From: Lytechinus pictus
Taxonomy: Eukaryota > Echinodermata > Echinoidea > Temnopleuroida > Toxopneustidae
Assembly: GCF_037042905.1 (NCBI RefSeq)
Contig: NC_087252.1
Location: 18,059,701-18,123,700 of the forward strand
Reading direction: 5' to 3'
Length of the DNA: 64,000 bases
Under the pieces are notes generated by a model. The model saw nothing but the letters and a program-made list of their open reading frames with translations, searched no databases and was not told the origin of the DNA. This document shows positions 10,986 through 23,089 of the stretch, one piece after another. The first letter of the stretch is position 1. Each line of letters begins with the position of its first letter. Both the position numbers and the translations under genes were made by a program.

Positions 10986-13900
10986 ATGTATTCTCATCCA
11001 TTATAACATTAATCTTATTAATACTGACAATAATTACACTCTAAAATTTACTAGCTCATTGCTTTCATACTCTTTCCACCTGCACATTAGTAATCCGACA
11101 CGAATATCAAGTAAGTCTAAAACCCTCATTGACAATATCATTTCCAATGTAACTAACAAAAACTTCATAAATGGCATAATTTATTCTGACATTTCGGACC
11201 ATTTACTTAATATATTTGTTATTTTTAATCAAGCTAATATTCATTAACATACAAATAAAAACAAAAAAGAAATGCACAGAAAAGAAACCCAACGCAACAT
11301 CGATGCACTAAAAACTGATTTAGCTGAAGAAGATTGGAATGAAGTTTTGAACGAAACTAAGGCTGATGTTGCTTATGAAATATTTATTCAAAAACTCTTA
11401 CATTATTATAACAAAAACATACCTCTTGTAAAAGATAAGGTCCTTAAAAAATAATAAACAGCCATTGATCACAAAGGGCATTAAACGATCAATATCAACA
11501 CGGAATAAACTCTATAAGCAAGCTCTAAAACCTCAATGTAAGGAAAAAATTGACAAATATAAAAAATATAGAAATAAATTGACATCCATTATTCGTCTAT
11601 CTCGAAAACTGTACTATTAAAAAAATATAATGGAAAACGGAAATAATGTTACTTTTTAATGGAAAACTGTCAACGATCTCTTAGGTAAGAAAAAACATGA
11701 TATTGCAAATAGTTTTAATGTTGATGGTCAAGAAATTACTAACCCAGAAACAATTTCAAATGCATTTAATGATTATTTCACTAATGTAGGTCCCAATCTG
11801 GCCTCAAACATTCATGTTAATGATTCACATTTCACTAAATTCCTATCTCCAGCATGTGAAAACTCACTCTATTTAAGACCAACTAATGAACTTAAAATAA
11901 TTAGTATTGTTCAACAACTGAAATCTAGCAAGTCTTGTGGGCATGACGGAATTGGCGTTTATTTGCTTAAACAAATTATTCATTACATTGCTCATCCACT
12001 ATCCAATATATTTTATCTCTCTCTTTCAACAGGCAAATGCCCGGATTCCCTGAAACTCGCAAAAGTAATACCAATTTATAAAAAAGAAGATTCCTCCTTA
12101 ATCAGCAATTATAGGCCCATATCTTTACTACCATCAATATGTAAATTTATTAAAAAAATTATTTATAAACGACTCTTTACTTTTCTGAAAAACAATGATA
12201 TTTTGATTCTTAATTAGTTCGGTTATAGAGAAGGACACTCAACAGATTATGCCTTATTATATATGTACGACAAAATTATTGAAGCTTTCACCAGAAAGGA
12301 ACATTTGATTGGAATTTACATGGATCTTTCGAAAGCTTTCGATACAATCGACCACAAAATATTAATTCATAAATTAAAATCATATGGAATAAGGGGACAA
12401 GCATTATCCTGGTTTGAAGACTATTTATATAATCGACAACAATACGTACATTTCTAATCTCAAAACTCACCAAAACAAAATATCAAGTGCGGCGTTCCAC
12501 AGGTATCAATTCTGGGACCCCTACTTTTTATTATCTATATCAATGATATCATAAATTCATCCCCAATTCTAAATTTCATAATTTTTGCCGACGATACCAG
12601 TATTTTATATTCCCATGCTAATTTAGATACTCTATCTCATATTCTTAATTCAGAACTCTCTAAAATATCCCAATGGTTTAAAACAAACAAACTTTCACTT
12701 AACATAAGCAAAATCAATTTTATACACTTTCGAGAAGCTAATCCACACTTACCAGCTCCCAATTTATCAATTGACGGTTTACCTCTTACTGAAAAGCACT
12801 CTACCAAATTCTTGGGAGTAACAATTGACTCCAATCTAACGTGGAATGAACACATACACAATGTACATACATCTATATCAAGAAACATAGGAATAATTTA
12901 CAAATTAAAAGACTTTCTTTCTGAAAAATCATCATTGGTTCTATATAACTCCCTAGTACTTTCACATATGATGTATTGCAATAGTGTATGGGGTAATTGT
13001 AGTATAACGAAAATAAACTCTCTTCTACTTCTTCAAAAACGAGCAATTCGTAACGTTACTCATACACATTATTTTTCCCACACAGAACCTCTATTTCAGC
13101 GTTTAAATGCACTTAAAATACAGGATATTCACACTCTACAAACAGGTATATTTATGTTTAGATACACTTACAATAATCTTCCATCATTATTCCAAAATCT
13201 ATTCAATTTAAATTCAAATATACATGCATATCCAACCCGCCATTCTTCCGATTATCATTTACACAACCCCAAACTTATTCTTGCTCAAAAATCAGTTCGC
13301 CATCATGGACCAGATACCTGGAATTCCTTACCACAATACTTAAAACAGTGTACCTCTCTTAACTCATTAAAATCATCCTTTAAAAAAATTATGATACGCA
13401 AATACAATTCTGATTAATACATAAATATATATAAAAAGAGTTCTTCGGGTCTTGGTAAATTTTCAATTTTCTTGGTCAATTTTTAATTTCTATCTGATCT
13501 CATAAACTGTTACATCAGAAAAATTCATGTATTGAAAAAAGTATAGTCATAGTATCAAACTTTTCTATCATTTCAAGCTGTAATCCTGGAACCATTCAAT
13601 AATTCCTAATTAATACTACCCCCACGCCCTCATATATCGACACACACACACTTATACAATACACACACAATTTTAAATATACATTTGCACACACGCACAC
13701 GTTTGCACATGCACAAACACATGCACACACGTCAACTGTGCACATAATATCAGGCATACAAGGTCCTTGCATGTAAATATCGTATTAATAATATCTGTTT
13801 ATGAGTTATGTAAGTCAATGCCCGATTTGTAATTGACTTCGTTTTCTTTTTTTGTTTATTTCGCTATTACGTTTGAGGCCGCTACCCTAGTCAAGCACTG

Positions 13901-14068
13901 CTTATGGTAGCGGTCTCCAGCATTTTTTTTTGTCTACTCAACAATGTACAACTTATAATATTGCAAACTAATACTATCTATATACATTTTATGCCATTGA
14001 ATTACTATTTGTATTTATTTTGTTAATAATTTATGTTGGAAAAATGAAAAAAAATAAAATAAAATCAA
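10985..14068 (+). pseudogene. 5'-truncated jockey-superfamily LINE, decayed
   Basis: The element begins inside an endonuclease domain: NPTRISSKSKTLIDNI, then DISDHL at about 11195-11210. After a frameshift in an A run near 11452 the reverse transcriptase continues in a single frame to the stop after 13417. Motifs in order are NYRPISLLPS, FGYREGHSTD, DLSKAFDTIDH, CGVPQ..ILGPLLF, the catalytic FADD (about 12584-12595) and KFLGVTIDSNLTW. The same frame is broken by four stops, at 11618, 11657, 12215 and 12455; the one at 12215 looks like CAG to TAG. A 3' UTR of about 650 bp ends in an A-rich tail (about 14045-14068). It moved by target-primed reverse transcription. The clade (Nimb, Daphne or CR1-like) is not settled. 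Confidence 0.88.
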
Positions 14069-14247
14069 TCCAACCTTCACCAATGTTTTCATTCGTTTTT
14101 CTGATCTTTTTACAAAAGAAAACTGTTGTCAGGGTGAATTTCCCATTTAAGCGCAAGATATAGGTCATGGGAGGGTATGTGTCCCCTTCCCATCCTGGCA
14201 CCATTGCTGGATAAATTATGTAAATTATTATACGTTGGTATATGGAA

Positions 14248-14485
14248 GCTTTAAAGTTCCCTCGACTTGACTTGACAAGATGGCGAAATATTATATATAT
14301 TATGTCGATATATTAACCTTATCATGCCAATATGACAAGAAACGTTATCTCACCAAGTCGACTTTCAAACTTATATCTATTGTGCTTAATGTACGTTACC
14401 CTGCAGTTTGACGTACAAGCAGTTATATGTTTTCATGGCACCGTAAGATATTTCGCCATCTCGTCAAGTCGAGGCACTTCAAAGC
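14248..14485. mobile_element. Short TIR element (238 bp)
   Basis: Inverted termini of about 40 bp: GCTTTAAAGTTCCCTCGACT... on the left, and on the right the complement of GCTTTGAAGTGCCTCGACT..., each continuing into GATGGCGAAATAT. The left arm has a 5-bp local duplication (CTTGA). I could not fix the target-site duplication. Superfamily unknown. Confidence 0.65.
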
Positions 14486-14489
14486 GTCC

Positions 14490-15020
14490 GTACGGTAGAT
14501 ACAAAATTGTATTCAGCAAATCAAAAGAGGATGTTAATCAAACATATTGAAAAATTAGTTAGTCCTCAGACCGTGATAGCATGGCCCTGAAAAAATTGAT
14601 AAATGTAAAAAAAATGATCTTCATTCTTTGCACCCCCAGTAAAAAAAATATCGTTCCTAGGGACCTGCGTGATAGTCATAAACGCTTAGATTTTCAGAGT
14701 TAATATAAAAGCTCCAAATAAAACCATGTTTATTAATAATATAAAAAAAAACACCCAAGCAAAATTTCAGATGATTACAAGTCATAACTTGAGGGGGCAA
14801 GATTATTGATATACTGAGGGAACTTGACCCCCCCCAAAAAAAAAAAAAAAAGGATATAGGAGAATTCTTTGAATAATAATGATTCAGACATATTTTTAGT
14901 TGAACATCACACATATAAACTTCGATTCCTTCTAAAAACGGTACAACAGTCACAAAGGGGAAGAAAAGAAAAGGAAGTTGAACTTGAAAAATATTCCATG
15001 TTCGTAAAGTAGTTTCCATC
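14490..15020. other. AT-rich spacer, nothing recognised
   Basis: Non-coding. It contains a C run plus A run at about 14828-14852 of the type seen at G-run element ends, but no complete element. Confidence 0.5.
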
Positions 15021-16339
15021 AAACTACTTCTAACAAGTGTTTAAAATCTTTAAAGCTTATTTTTTTCAGATTTAATTCTGAATAACTTAAGCGTACATAG
15101 AAAAAAATGGTTAGATTGTTAAACAACTACTTTAAGGTTCATAAAGTAAACGGCGTTGTTATCTTAAACAGTGGTTTTACTGTGTAGGAAATTATGATAA
15201 AGATAGCATGCTTTTAAATTTTAGGGGCAGCTCCCCCCCCCCCATTACAAAATCGAATCGGAGGGTTCCCGCCCCCGGGATCACCTCTCCTGATTATAAA
15301 GGTTATTTGTCAATTTCTTGGTAAAATGATACTATTTTTTTATTCAACCTTTAACAAAGCTTGAGATATTTAAGCAGATATGGGAGAAAAAGTGATAGAC
15401 GCGATCGCCTTAAAATCTTTTTTTAATAGAATGATAAAGAAAGAGAAAAGGGAAAAGAAATATCAGGGATGAGCATCAATGAGTGATCGTTTTAATTACA
15501 TATTAACCCCATAAAGATATATTTTCTATTACCCCCCCCCCCCCTACACACACACAGAGTTTTCGTTTTGGATATTCTTGCAAACTCATGAAATTCCCTG
15601 GCTCAGCCAATGACCATATCTTTTCTGTTTATGATTACCAATACGTATTGAATTGAATTAAATTGAATTGACGTGCAGATGGCACTTGGGGGAGCATGAC
15701 TTGTGGCCCACCCCCCAAAAAAAAAAATCCTTGGTCGAGAGGTGGAAAAAAACCGAGAGGAACTAGTCACAGTAATTAATATGCGTTTGATTTTCTGTCA
15801 CAATGTTACACTTCCTTTTTTTTAAATGTTTGCTTGCTTCGCTCACTCGCGATTATGAAGAAAACCCCTATTACGCCGCTGTGTGCCCCCGAATCGTAAC
15901 GCCACTGCCACTAGGCTTATTTCTATATTATGTCTTAATGCAGACGAACATGTGGATCAAGCTTCAAATTGTTCAGTATCATTTTAATGGTTGCATAAAA
16001 AACATAATCAAACAAACAAAATACAATCCCCTCGAGCTCGTAGCATAAAAACGTTCCCTCGATTTAATTAGGAAATCGATTACATGAACTATTTAAAAAG
16101 AAGCATGTTTCTAAACGTGACTTAAGACAAATCCTAAATCCAAATAAAATCTTACTACACTGATCATGCTGATTGTTGCATCTCAGTGTGGATAAACAAA
16201 TATTTCATAACACGCATCTTATCCTATCTTATATATAAAATAAAACAAATAATTATGACGCGTCCGTGGTATTTACGTAAAGTAAGCAATTAAGTAAACA
16301 TGTATAGGTGCTTTTATAACTGCTCAAATCGGACAAGTC

Positions 16340-16347
16340 TATAAAAA
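16340..16347 (+). promoter_or_regulatory. TATA box of SOUL gene 2
   Basis: TATAAAAA 109 nt before the last base preceding the ATG region, in the same context as gene 1 (AAAACGGAGCGATGTACCAG). Conservation in both copies suggests both promoters were intact at duplication. Confidence 0.7.
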
Positions 16348-16455
16348 CGGAGCGATGTACCAGCTCGTCATCACATCATCAGAGAACCCAGGATTAGCTA
16401 TCGAATCAAGCTACCGATCTCAACCTCGGCCTCAACGACGACATCATCAACAGAC

Positions 16456-19400
16456 ATGGCTAAGTTTTTAAAAGCAGTTCTTATGTTGGTCTCTTCAGCC
16501 CAGCTGTCTCTCTCAGCTACGGTGGTGGCACAGCAAGCACGTGCTCTAAGCACCGAATCAAAACCAGGGTTTTGTAGGGGTTTGGAGTGTCCGGAGTTCA
16601 CCACTGTCCACTCAGCTGAGGTAAGTTTTCATATTTCATTTCATTCCTTATTATAATCTCCCTCGATCAGTTCGACACTGAACAAAAAACTGTGGTGTAT
16701 AACCGGTGTACGAAGAATACACAAGTCGTTTTGCACTGGTGTTTATTTGTTGGTGTATGATTTACTCAACACCCCATGGCATTCACAGCACCTGTAAGTC
16801 TTGTTATGCTTAACTCTACACTGTAAAAACTGTGGTGTTAAAACTGATACCAGTGGGTGTAAATAGAGGACCACACCCTCTGGTGTTAAAATTACACCCT
16901 AGAGATTGAATATAACACCAAAGAGTGTACATGTAACAACCAAAGGTGTTACAATAACACCTATAGGTGCTAAACTAACGCTGTCAATTTAACACCGGTG
17001 TAAAATAACTGGTGTGGTCCTCTATGTACACCGGTTAACACCGCAGTTTTTGCTGTGTAGGGTGTTACTTCAACACTAAAGAGTGTGTTCCTCTTAATTG
17101 GGACACCAATTGGTGTCATACCACATTTGGATGGTCACATCATTCAAACTGCTTATAATGACTTTGTGTCCGACAAACATTGAAATAGCAAAATTTATGA
17201 AAAATAATGGACAGAATTAATGTAAATGTTTACATAATGTGAAAATAAATTCTATTCAATTAATTAAAAAAAAATTATAATTAACAATCGTGATAATAAT
17301 TCTTCTCACAAAATATTTTGAATGAATTTCTATGATATCATAAATTACAAAGCCGTCATCAATTACAAACTTAACCGCTCACGATGGCGGTCTCCTGCGT
17401 TCATTTGTTAATATTCCTCTTTATTATTATCAAAATGTGAAGTATTATGCCCACACCATTTTTGTCTAATTATGCATTATCTTTATATTGTATACATTAT
17501 GGATTAGTATTGTGAACACAGAAATAAAAATAAAACAATAAAAACATTAAGTAAAGGAAAATGTAGATTAATGCAATGTTTGATCTCCTATGCAGGGGTA
17601 CGATGAACGTCAGTACAGCGAATCAAAATGGGTAAGCACTGAAATTATGAGCATGGATTACGAATCTGCGACAAGCCAAGGATTCGAACGTCTTTTCAAC
17701 TACATCGACGGTCACAATGACCAGAGTAAGTATAGAGCGCCCTCTTTTTCCCACCTGAATTAAAATCACTTTTGAAAAAAAGAAGTAAGCCCGTCACTAT
17801 AACAACTATTGTACAAAATATTTGAACAAGTTGTTGGAAAGGATCTAAACTTGTAGTTGTTAAAAAAAAAACTCTTTAAAAAGGTTTAAAGCAAGTTGTT
17901 AAAAAAATGTTTTATAAATGTCAAAATAGTTTAAACGATTATTGTTTAAAAGTTTAGAGTGACATTAGCTTAATTGTTGTTAGAGTAACGGACTTAAGAA
18001 TTATTTTACCTTGTATAATTTCCTCGTATCTGTATTCGTGTATATAGCCTGAACAGCTCTTTCCTAGAAAACTAATGATTGTCGTACACAGTAAACAAAA
18101 AATTATACAACGTTGTTTACTATATGAACCTTACAGTAATTGTTTAAACAGTTTAAACAAGTGTTTAAATCTTAAGCAACAAAGTTGATTTTTTCAATAT
18201 CTAATCTTCAATAAATTAAACATGATTGTTTAAACGGTTAAACAAATACTGTAATGTTAATTATAGTAAACAGCGTTGTATAAAATCTTAAACAGCGTTT
18301 TTACTGTGTATAAGTATGCGGAAACTACCATGGTAATGACCATAATGGTAAAGTAACTAAGATCATAAGTCTTTTTGAAATGGGCCACTTTTCTCCAAGT
18401 TTTATTGATGGGTAGATACACCTCTATTGCTCAATTTGGGTTTCTGTCATTTTGACGGAATTAGGACAAAGTATCAACCATTTAACCTTTTGTGGTTTAT
18501 CATTCTACCGAAAACAGATTTCCATCATCTAATTGATGTATGTATGCATAGGCTTAATGTATCAACAAAAACACTAAAACAGAAGCTCTCTAGCTGAAAG
18601 AACAAAATATATGATAGACTATAGAGGTTATTATAGTCTCACATCATAAAGAAACAAAATAATTTAACATGCACAATCCTTGAAAAATAGTGTTATAAAA
18701 ATTAGTTTTAAAACACTCCTGGTGCTAAAGATAATATTCAAATAATAATTTTGTTTTCTTATTTACAGAGCAAAAGGTTGCCATGACTGCACCAGTCGCT
18801 ACCCGTGTCATCCCGGGACAGGGCCCCGCTTGTGAGAGCAACTTCACCGTATCATTCTTCATCCCGGCTCAACACAGCGCCAACCCACCCATTCCAAGCG
18901 ATTCCGATGTCTTCTTTAGTACTATCCCAGCTCATCGTGCATACGTCAAGTAAGATTAATATTTTCATTGTTAATATACTGTCAAACTTTATACACTCTA
19001 AAATGACATGGGGTTTATTATAAATCCATTACGGTTGTGAATAGTGTCAAACCAATTTGGGGCAGTGTTTATACCCAATACGGAAGCATATTGTCCAGTA
19101 GGGTTAAAAAATGAACAGCAATTACTTAATAAGTGGGCAAAATTTTCACCACACTGGCTAAATAAAAATGCCCCAAAGAAATGCCCAATTTTGGTGCGGA
19201 CACATAATCACCCCCATGGGGCATTTTCACCCAATACTTTTTTAAGAGTGCACATTTTGGATATTTTCAGTTGTGGTCCAGGTTTTTTTTCAATCATATT
19301 CTAGAATTTACATATCATAGAATTTGCTAGTTTTTCCCAGTAAATTCACCTGGGAGGGAAATACTGTACATATCCTTGGAATATGCCAACCCTACCCATA

Positions 19401-19940
19401 TCAAACCCCGGATCCACCCCGTCTTTAGTCCCTATATACCCAAAACAATGCACATAAAAAACGATATGGGGCCCTTTCTCATTCATGACCCCCGCCGTGC
19501 AACCTGAATAGTTGAAATAAAACCGCCATCTATATAGGGCCCTATCCGACCCTATCATTGGCCCAGGTTGCCCCTATATTGATTTTAACCCTCTGTTTTA
19601 ACTAGGATTGAAATGTATCGGTATATTTTTGTATGGCTGAGATTGTAACATATAAGTATGCAGGCTTCATTATTTTATGCAATGACCTGGAGTCCTGGAC
19701 CATTCTTGTGATCTCGATAACTTGACTAATCCTTCCCTTTAAATTTTTTTAATTTCCAAACTCAGATCTTTTGGTGGTTTCGCCTCCCAGAACGACTGGA
19801 TCCAGGCCGGTACAGAACTGGGTCAGGCTTTGGAAGCCGCTTCTAAATCATACGATAGTTCTTACTTTTACACTGCCGGTTATGACAGCCCTTTCACAAT
19901 CTTCAACCGACACAACGAGGTCTGGTTCACCGCCAACTAA
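16456..19940 (+). CDS. Secreted SOUL/HEBP-family haem-binding-like protein, gene 2
   Basis: Exons 16456-16620, 17596-17725, 18769-18949 and 19766-19940 (651 nt, 216 aa), with the same intron phases as gene 1. It has the same architecture: signal peptide, paired cysteines, YDERQY, GFERLFNYI, MTAPVATRV, an NFT sequon and a C-terminal NEVWF. Relative to gene 1 there are 12 amino-acid changes and a two-residue insertion (Ala-Leu) after the signal peptide. The changes cluster in exon 1 and exon 4 (for example G to S twice and Y to F near the C-terminus), while exon 3 encodes an identical peptide. By eye I count 12 replacement and 11 silent codon changes, which argues for retained function. Introns 1 and 2 have gained MITEs, and intron 1 a LINE tail. 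Haem binding is inferred from the family. Confidence 0.92.
16819..17057. mobile_element. TA-flanked MITE in intron 1 of gene 2
   Basis: 239 bp, ends CACTGTAAAAACTGTGGTG and CACCGCAGTTTTTGCTGTG, flanked by TA at 16817-16818 and 17058-17059. Copy A has the empty site with one TA at 4360-4361 (AACTCTAGGGTGT). The interior is made of GGTGTTA-type words in both orientations. This is a Tc1/mariner-like non-autonomous element by its target duplication. Confidence 0.88.
17345..17550 (+). mobile_element. LINE 3' fragment in intron 1 of gene 2
   Basis: About 205 bp absent from copy A. It contains GATGGCGGTCTCCTGCGTTC and an A-rich tail (AATAAAAATAAAACAATAAAA). This resembles the 3' UTR of the LINE at 10985-14068, which has TAGCGGTCTCCAGCAT and a similar tail, so it is probably a severely 5'-truncated insertion of a related LINE. 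Confidence 0.65.
18087..18308. mobile_element. TA-flanked MITE in intron 2 of gene 2
   Basis: 222 bp, ends CACAGTAAAC and ...TTTTTACTGTG, flanked by TA at 18085-18086 and 18309-18310. Copy A keeps the empty site with a single TA at 5153-5154 (GTCGTATTATGCGG). Same family as 9943-10162. Confidence 0.9.
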
Positions 19941-20227
19941 AGACTAATCCTCAGCTAGAAAAATCCCGGGAGCCTGTTTCACCAAACTTGTTATGATAAC
20001 ACATTTAGAGTTATTGCCAAAATAATGGGTACTGCAATCATTCGATTTGTTTGACTACTGATAAAACTTGCTAATGATTTTGCTATTACTACAAGTCCAT
20101 AAGAAACGGGATCCCGATCTAATATAAATTCAGTGTTTTTATGTTTGTACATTATTTTTCTTGATATTGATTACTTCATCAAGTCATAAAACATCATGAA
20201 TATAATATCTTGTAAATAGAATTATTT

Positions 20228-20233
20228 AATAAA
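20228..20233 (+). promoter_or_regulatory. Poly(A) signal of SOUL gene 2
   Basis: AATAAA 288 nt after the stop, conserved with gene 1. Confidence 0.7.
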
Positions 20234-20670
20234 TTTATGCGAAAAAACAATTATATGCCGTATTCAATGTATTTTGTGAAACAAGTTTTACGAAATAGGG
20301 AGATAAAATAAGATTTTTTAAAAGAAAATGGAAGAGGAGATTGGGCGAATTAGAATTAGAGAAGGAAGAGGGTGGTAGTAGTGTGTTTGGGTGAGGGTAT
20401 GGGTGGGGGTGTGTGTGTTCGAGAGAGATAGATGGATAGAGATAGAGATATAGAGGGAGAGAACAAGAAGAGAGACAGAAAGAAGGGTAGCAAGAGAGAG
20501 AGAGAGAAGGAGGGAGAGGGCGAGAGAGATTATTCATCCATGGGAGAGCTGGTGAGGAGTTTTCGTTGGGGGATTGTTCCAAAGATTCGAATACTCCAAT
20601 GTTCGGAAAGATCATTAATCAGATGGTTTGCCAAACCGAAGGTGTGTGATACCGAAAATGTACTATGATT

Positions 20671-21390
20671 CTTTGCCATCACAGGAAGTTCATTTCGTCG
20701 GCGCAATCTATTTCGTTATAGCAAAATTCATTTCATATGGTACGAAATGAATTTTGTCGACGCAATTACATTTCGTCTCAACGAAATTCATTTCGAATGG
20801 TACGAAATAAATTTTGTAGACGCAATTACATTTCGTCTCAACGAAATTCATTTCGTTTGGTACAAAATAATTTTTGTAGACGCAATTACATTTCGTCTTG
20901 ACGAAATTGATTTCGTGTGACAAAAAATAGATTTCGTATACGAAATAAAACTGCGTTTTGACGAAATGATTTTCGTCTGAATAACAACTTTCTTGTGTAC
21001 GGAATGGCGTGAATTGGACAGAATTTACCGTCGGACACTTGGTGCGCCATTTCGTTTGATCAAAATTTATTTCGTTAGTACGAAATAAATTTTTGTGGAC
21101 ACAATTACATTTCGTCTCGACAAAATTAATTTTGTATGGTACAAAATATATTTTGTGGACGCAATTACATTTCGTCTCGACGAAATTAATTTCGTATGGT
21201 ACGAAATTAATTTTGTGGACGCAATTACATTTCGTCTCGACGAAATTGATTTCGTGTGACAAAAAATAAATTTTGTATACGAAATAAAACAGCGTCATGA
21301 CGAAATGATTTTCGTCTGAATAAAAACATATTTTGTGTACGGAATGGCGTGATTTGGACGGAAAATACTGGCGGACACTTGGCGCCCCAT
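20671..21390. repeat. 60-bp minisatellite of ACGAAAT words, copy-B-specific
   Basis: Units of about 60 bp of the type GACGCAATTACATTTCGTCTC...TGGTACGAAATAAATTTTGT, rich in ATTTCGT and its complement, so each unit can fold. There are two larger blocks (about 20740-21050 and 21060-21385), each ending in GAATGGCGTGA.TTGGAC..., GGCGGACACTTGG or a near match, so the array was doubled as a whole. The 196-aa minus-strand open frame across it is a by-product of the unit length being a multiple of three. Copy A lacks the array. Confidence 0.85.
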
Positions 21391-21639
21391 AGTTATTTCG
21401 GGAACGTGATAAGATTCGTTATTCCGAAGAGCTGATAATCAGTTAATGAAATAACGGTTATTAGTTATTTTCATACAAACCATACTTTTTTTAATTTTCA
21501 ACCAATCAAACTTTCGAAATAGCGAGTCTTATTGTATTGTTGGTTTAAAAATTGGACAAAAGGCTAAACAAAATTATTCCGGATTGACGAACCTTTAATT
21601 TGGAGTAATGCCGCAAAAATAATCACACTCTTAAAAATG

Positions 21640-22359
21640 TTAGGCAACATATTGTCCACACAACAATAATTGGTTAAAACTCTATCCAATTCTTGGTATT
21701 TTAAACCTATAATGTGCATGTGCTTTGGGTGAAAACTATATACACAGTATTCATAGGCGGATCCAGCTTTTGGCGAAAAGGGGGGGGGGGGCGCACTGCC
21801 GAGCGGCGCACATATTTTTGCACTTCACCGGCGCCATAAAAGAAAATGTTGAAAAAGGGGTAAAGTCTGACCCTGTCAAATGCTCTTTTCAAAATGTAGG
21901 ATTTCCAGTCATGCCATTTTGCATGACCACACGCAGATAATATTTCCGGGGGGGGGGGGACAAGACTCGAAAATTTGGTGCACATCTCACATTTGCACAT
22001 TTTTCATAGTTTTCATGAAATGTTAAGGAAAAAAAATTGTTTTTCACAACAGCAGATCGCGAATGTGCCCCCCCCGTCCCCCTTGCTGCGTACGACCATT
22101 CCCTGAAGTCCACTTAAACACATCTCATTATAACAGAAATATACATCAATTTAAACATATAATCTTTCTAAAACATATATAGAGAGAGATTGAAAAACTT
22201 ATTTAAGAAAGAAACAAGCAAAAAGTAACACAAATTATGCATGTTATGTGCGATTTCAAAATCTCGTGTATTAACCCTTTTATTGCAATGAGGCCAATAC
22301 TTTTGTATATTAATAGAGATACAAGTTTTTTTTACTATATGTATATATATATATAAACA
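21640..22359. mobile_element. Fragments of G-run elements
   Basis: A left terminus-like CATAGGCGGATCC at 21752 is followed by a G run. There are further G and C runs at about 21947-21959 and 22065-22083. CATAGGCGGATCC matches the inverted end GGATCCGCCACTG at 23715-23727 with two differences, but the flanks show no target duplication, so pairing is uncertain. No gene. Confidence 0.4.
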
Positions 22360-23060
22360 CAGGGGCGTCGATCCTTTTTTTAAGATTTGGGGGGCAAAAT
22401 CATGAATCAACTTTCCAAAGGCGCTCGATATCACAAAAAACAAACAAACTCACACAAACACACACACATATGCATATATATATTTATATGACTCATGAGA
22501 TAGAAACAAATATCTCACCAACAAATTAATGCGAGCGCGAAGCCCGAGCTAAATTTTTTTAGTATACTGACCTGAAAACAGGAAAAAGGTGCGTGTTTGT
22601 AGTAACTCATGAGGAGGATACATATCTCACTACACAGATAATGCGAGTGCCAAGGGCGAGATGAAATTTCTTTATATTCTGACCAGAAGGCTTGATATTC
22701 TATGCATTTTTGGTACCAATGATTAAGATGGGTATCTAAAAAAACAATAGATGCTCGAATTTTGATATTTCGATCTGAAAAAATATGACAGTTTAATGGA
22801 CGTTTGTAATAAAGAACAAGATTATATCCAGCAAAAGATTATTGCAAATCGAAGCGGGAGTTCTTTTGACGTTTAGTCCTGAAAAAAGGGACATTCTATT
22901 TACCTATTTAATCATGAAAAGTATGGGGTTTTGCTACAGAAATGATGCAAGCGCGAAGCGCGACCTGAAATTGTTTATATTCCAATCTGAGAAGCGGATA
23001 ATTTAAGCACGATTTTAAATAAAAAAACGAGTTGTGTAGCTCAATCTCAATATACGACTG
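22360..23060. mobile_element. hAT-like element, left end with hairpin-motif units
   Basis: Starts CAGGGGCGTCGATCC, identical to the complete element at 54059-54770, and continues with the same interior (GGGGGGCAAAATCATGAAT, a CA/TA microsatellite, ACTCATGAGATA). Degenerate copies of the GCGAGCGCGAAGCGCGAGC motif lie at about 22531 and 22950. The matching right terminus was not found; the right side passes into the GGCGCC minisatellite. Confidence 0.7.
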
Positions 23061-23089
23061 GTTGCGTAATTATACACTCCCGGTACTAG

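Larger units (their letters stand above)
15020..21630 (+). repeat. Segmental duplication, copy B (holds SOUL gene 2)
   Basis: Direct copy of 2150-7960. It is longer because of copy-B-only insertions: MITEs at 16819-17057 and 18087-18308, a LINE tail at about 17345-17550, and the 60-bp array at about 20671-21390. A C-run-bearing segment at about 15530-15720 is also longer here. Exon 3 and its flanks are the most conserved part by eye. Confidence 0.9.

Noticed and set aside
20708..21298. 196-aa minus-strand frame (repeating NFVETKCNCVHK)
   Set aside because: It follows the 60-bp minisatellite exactly and is missing from the other duplication copy. Repeat-derived.
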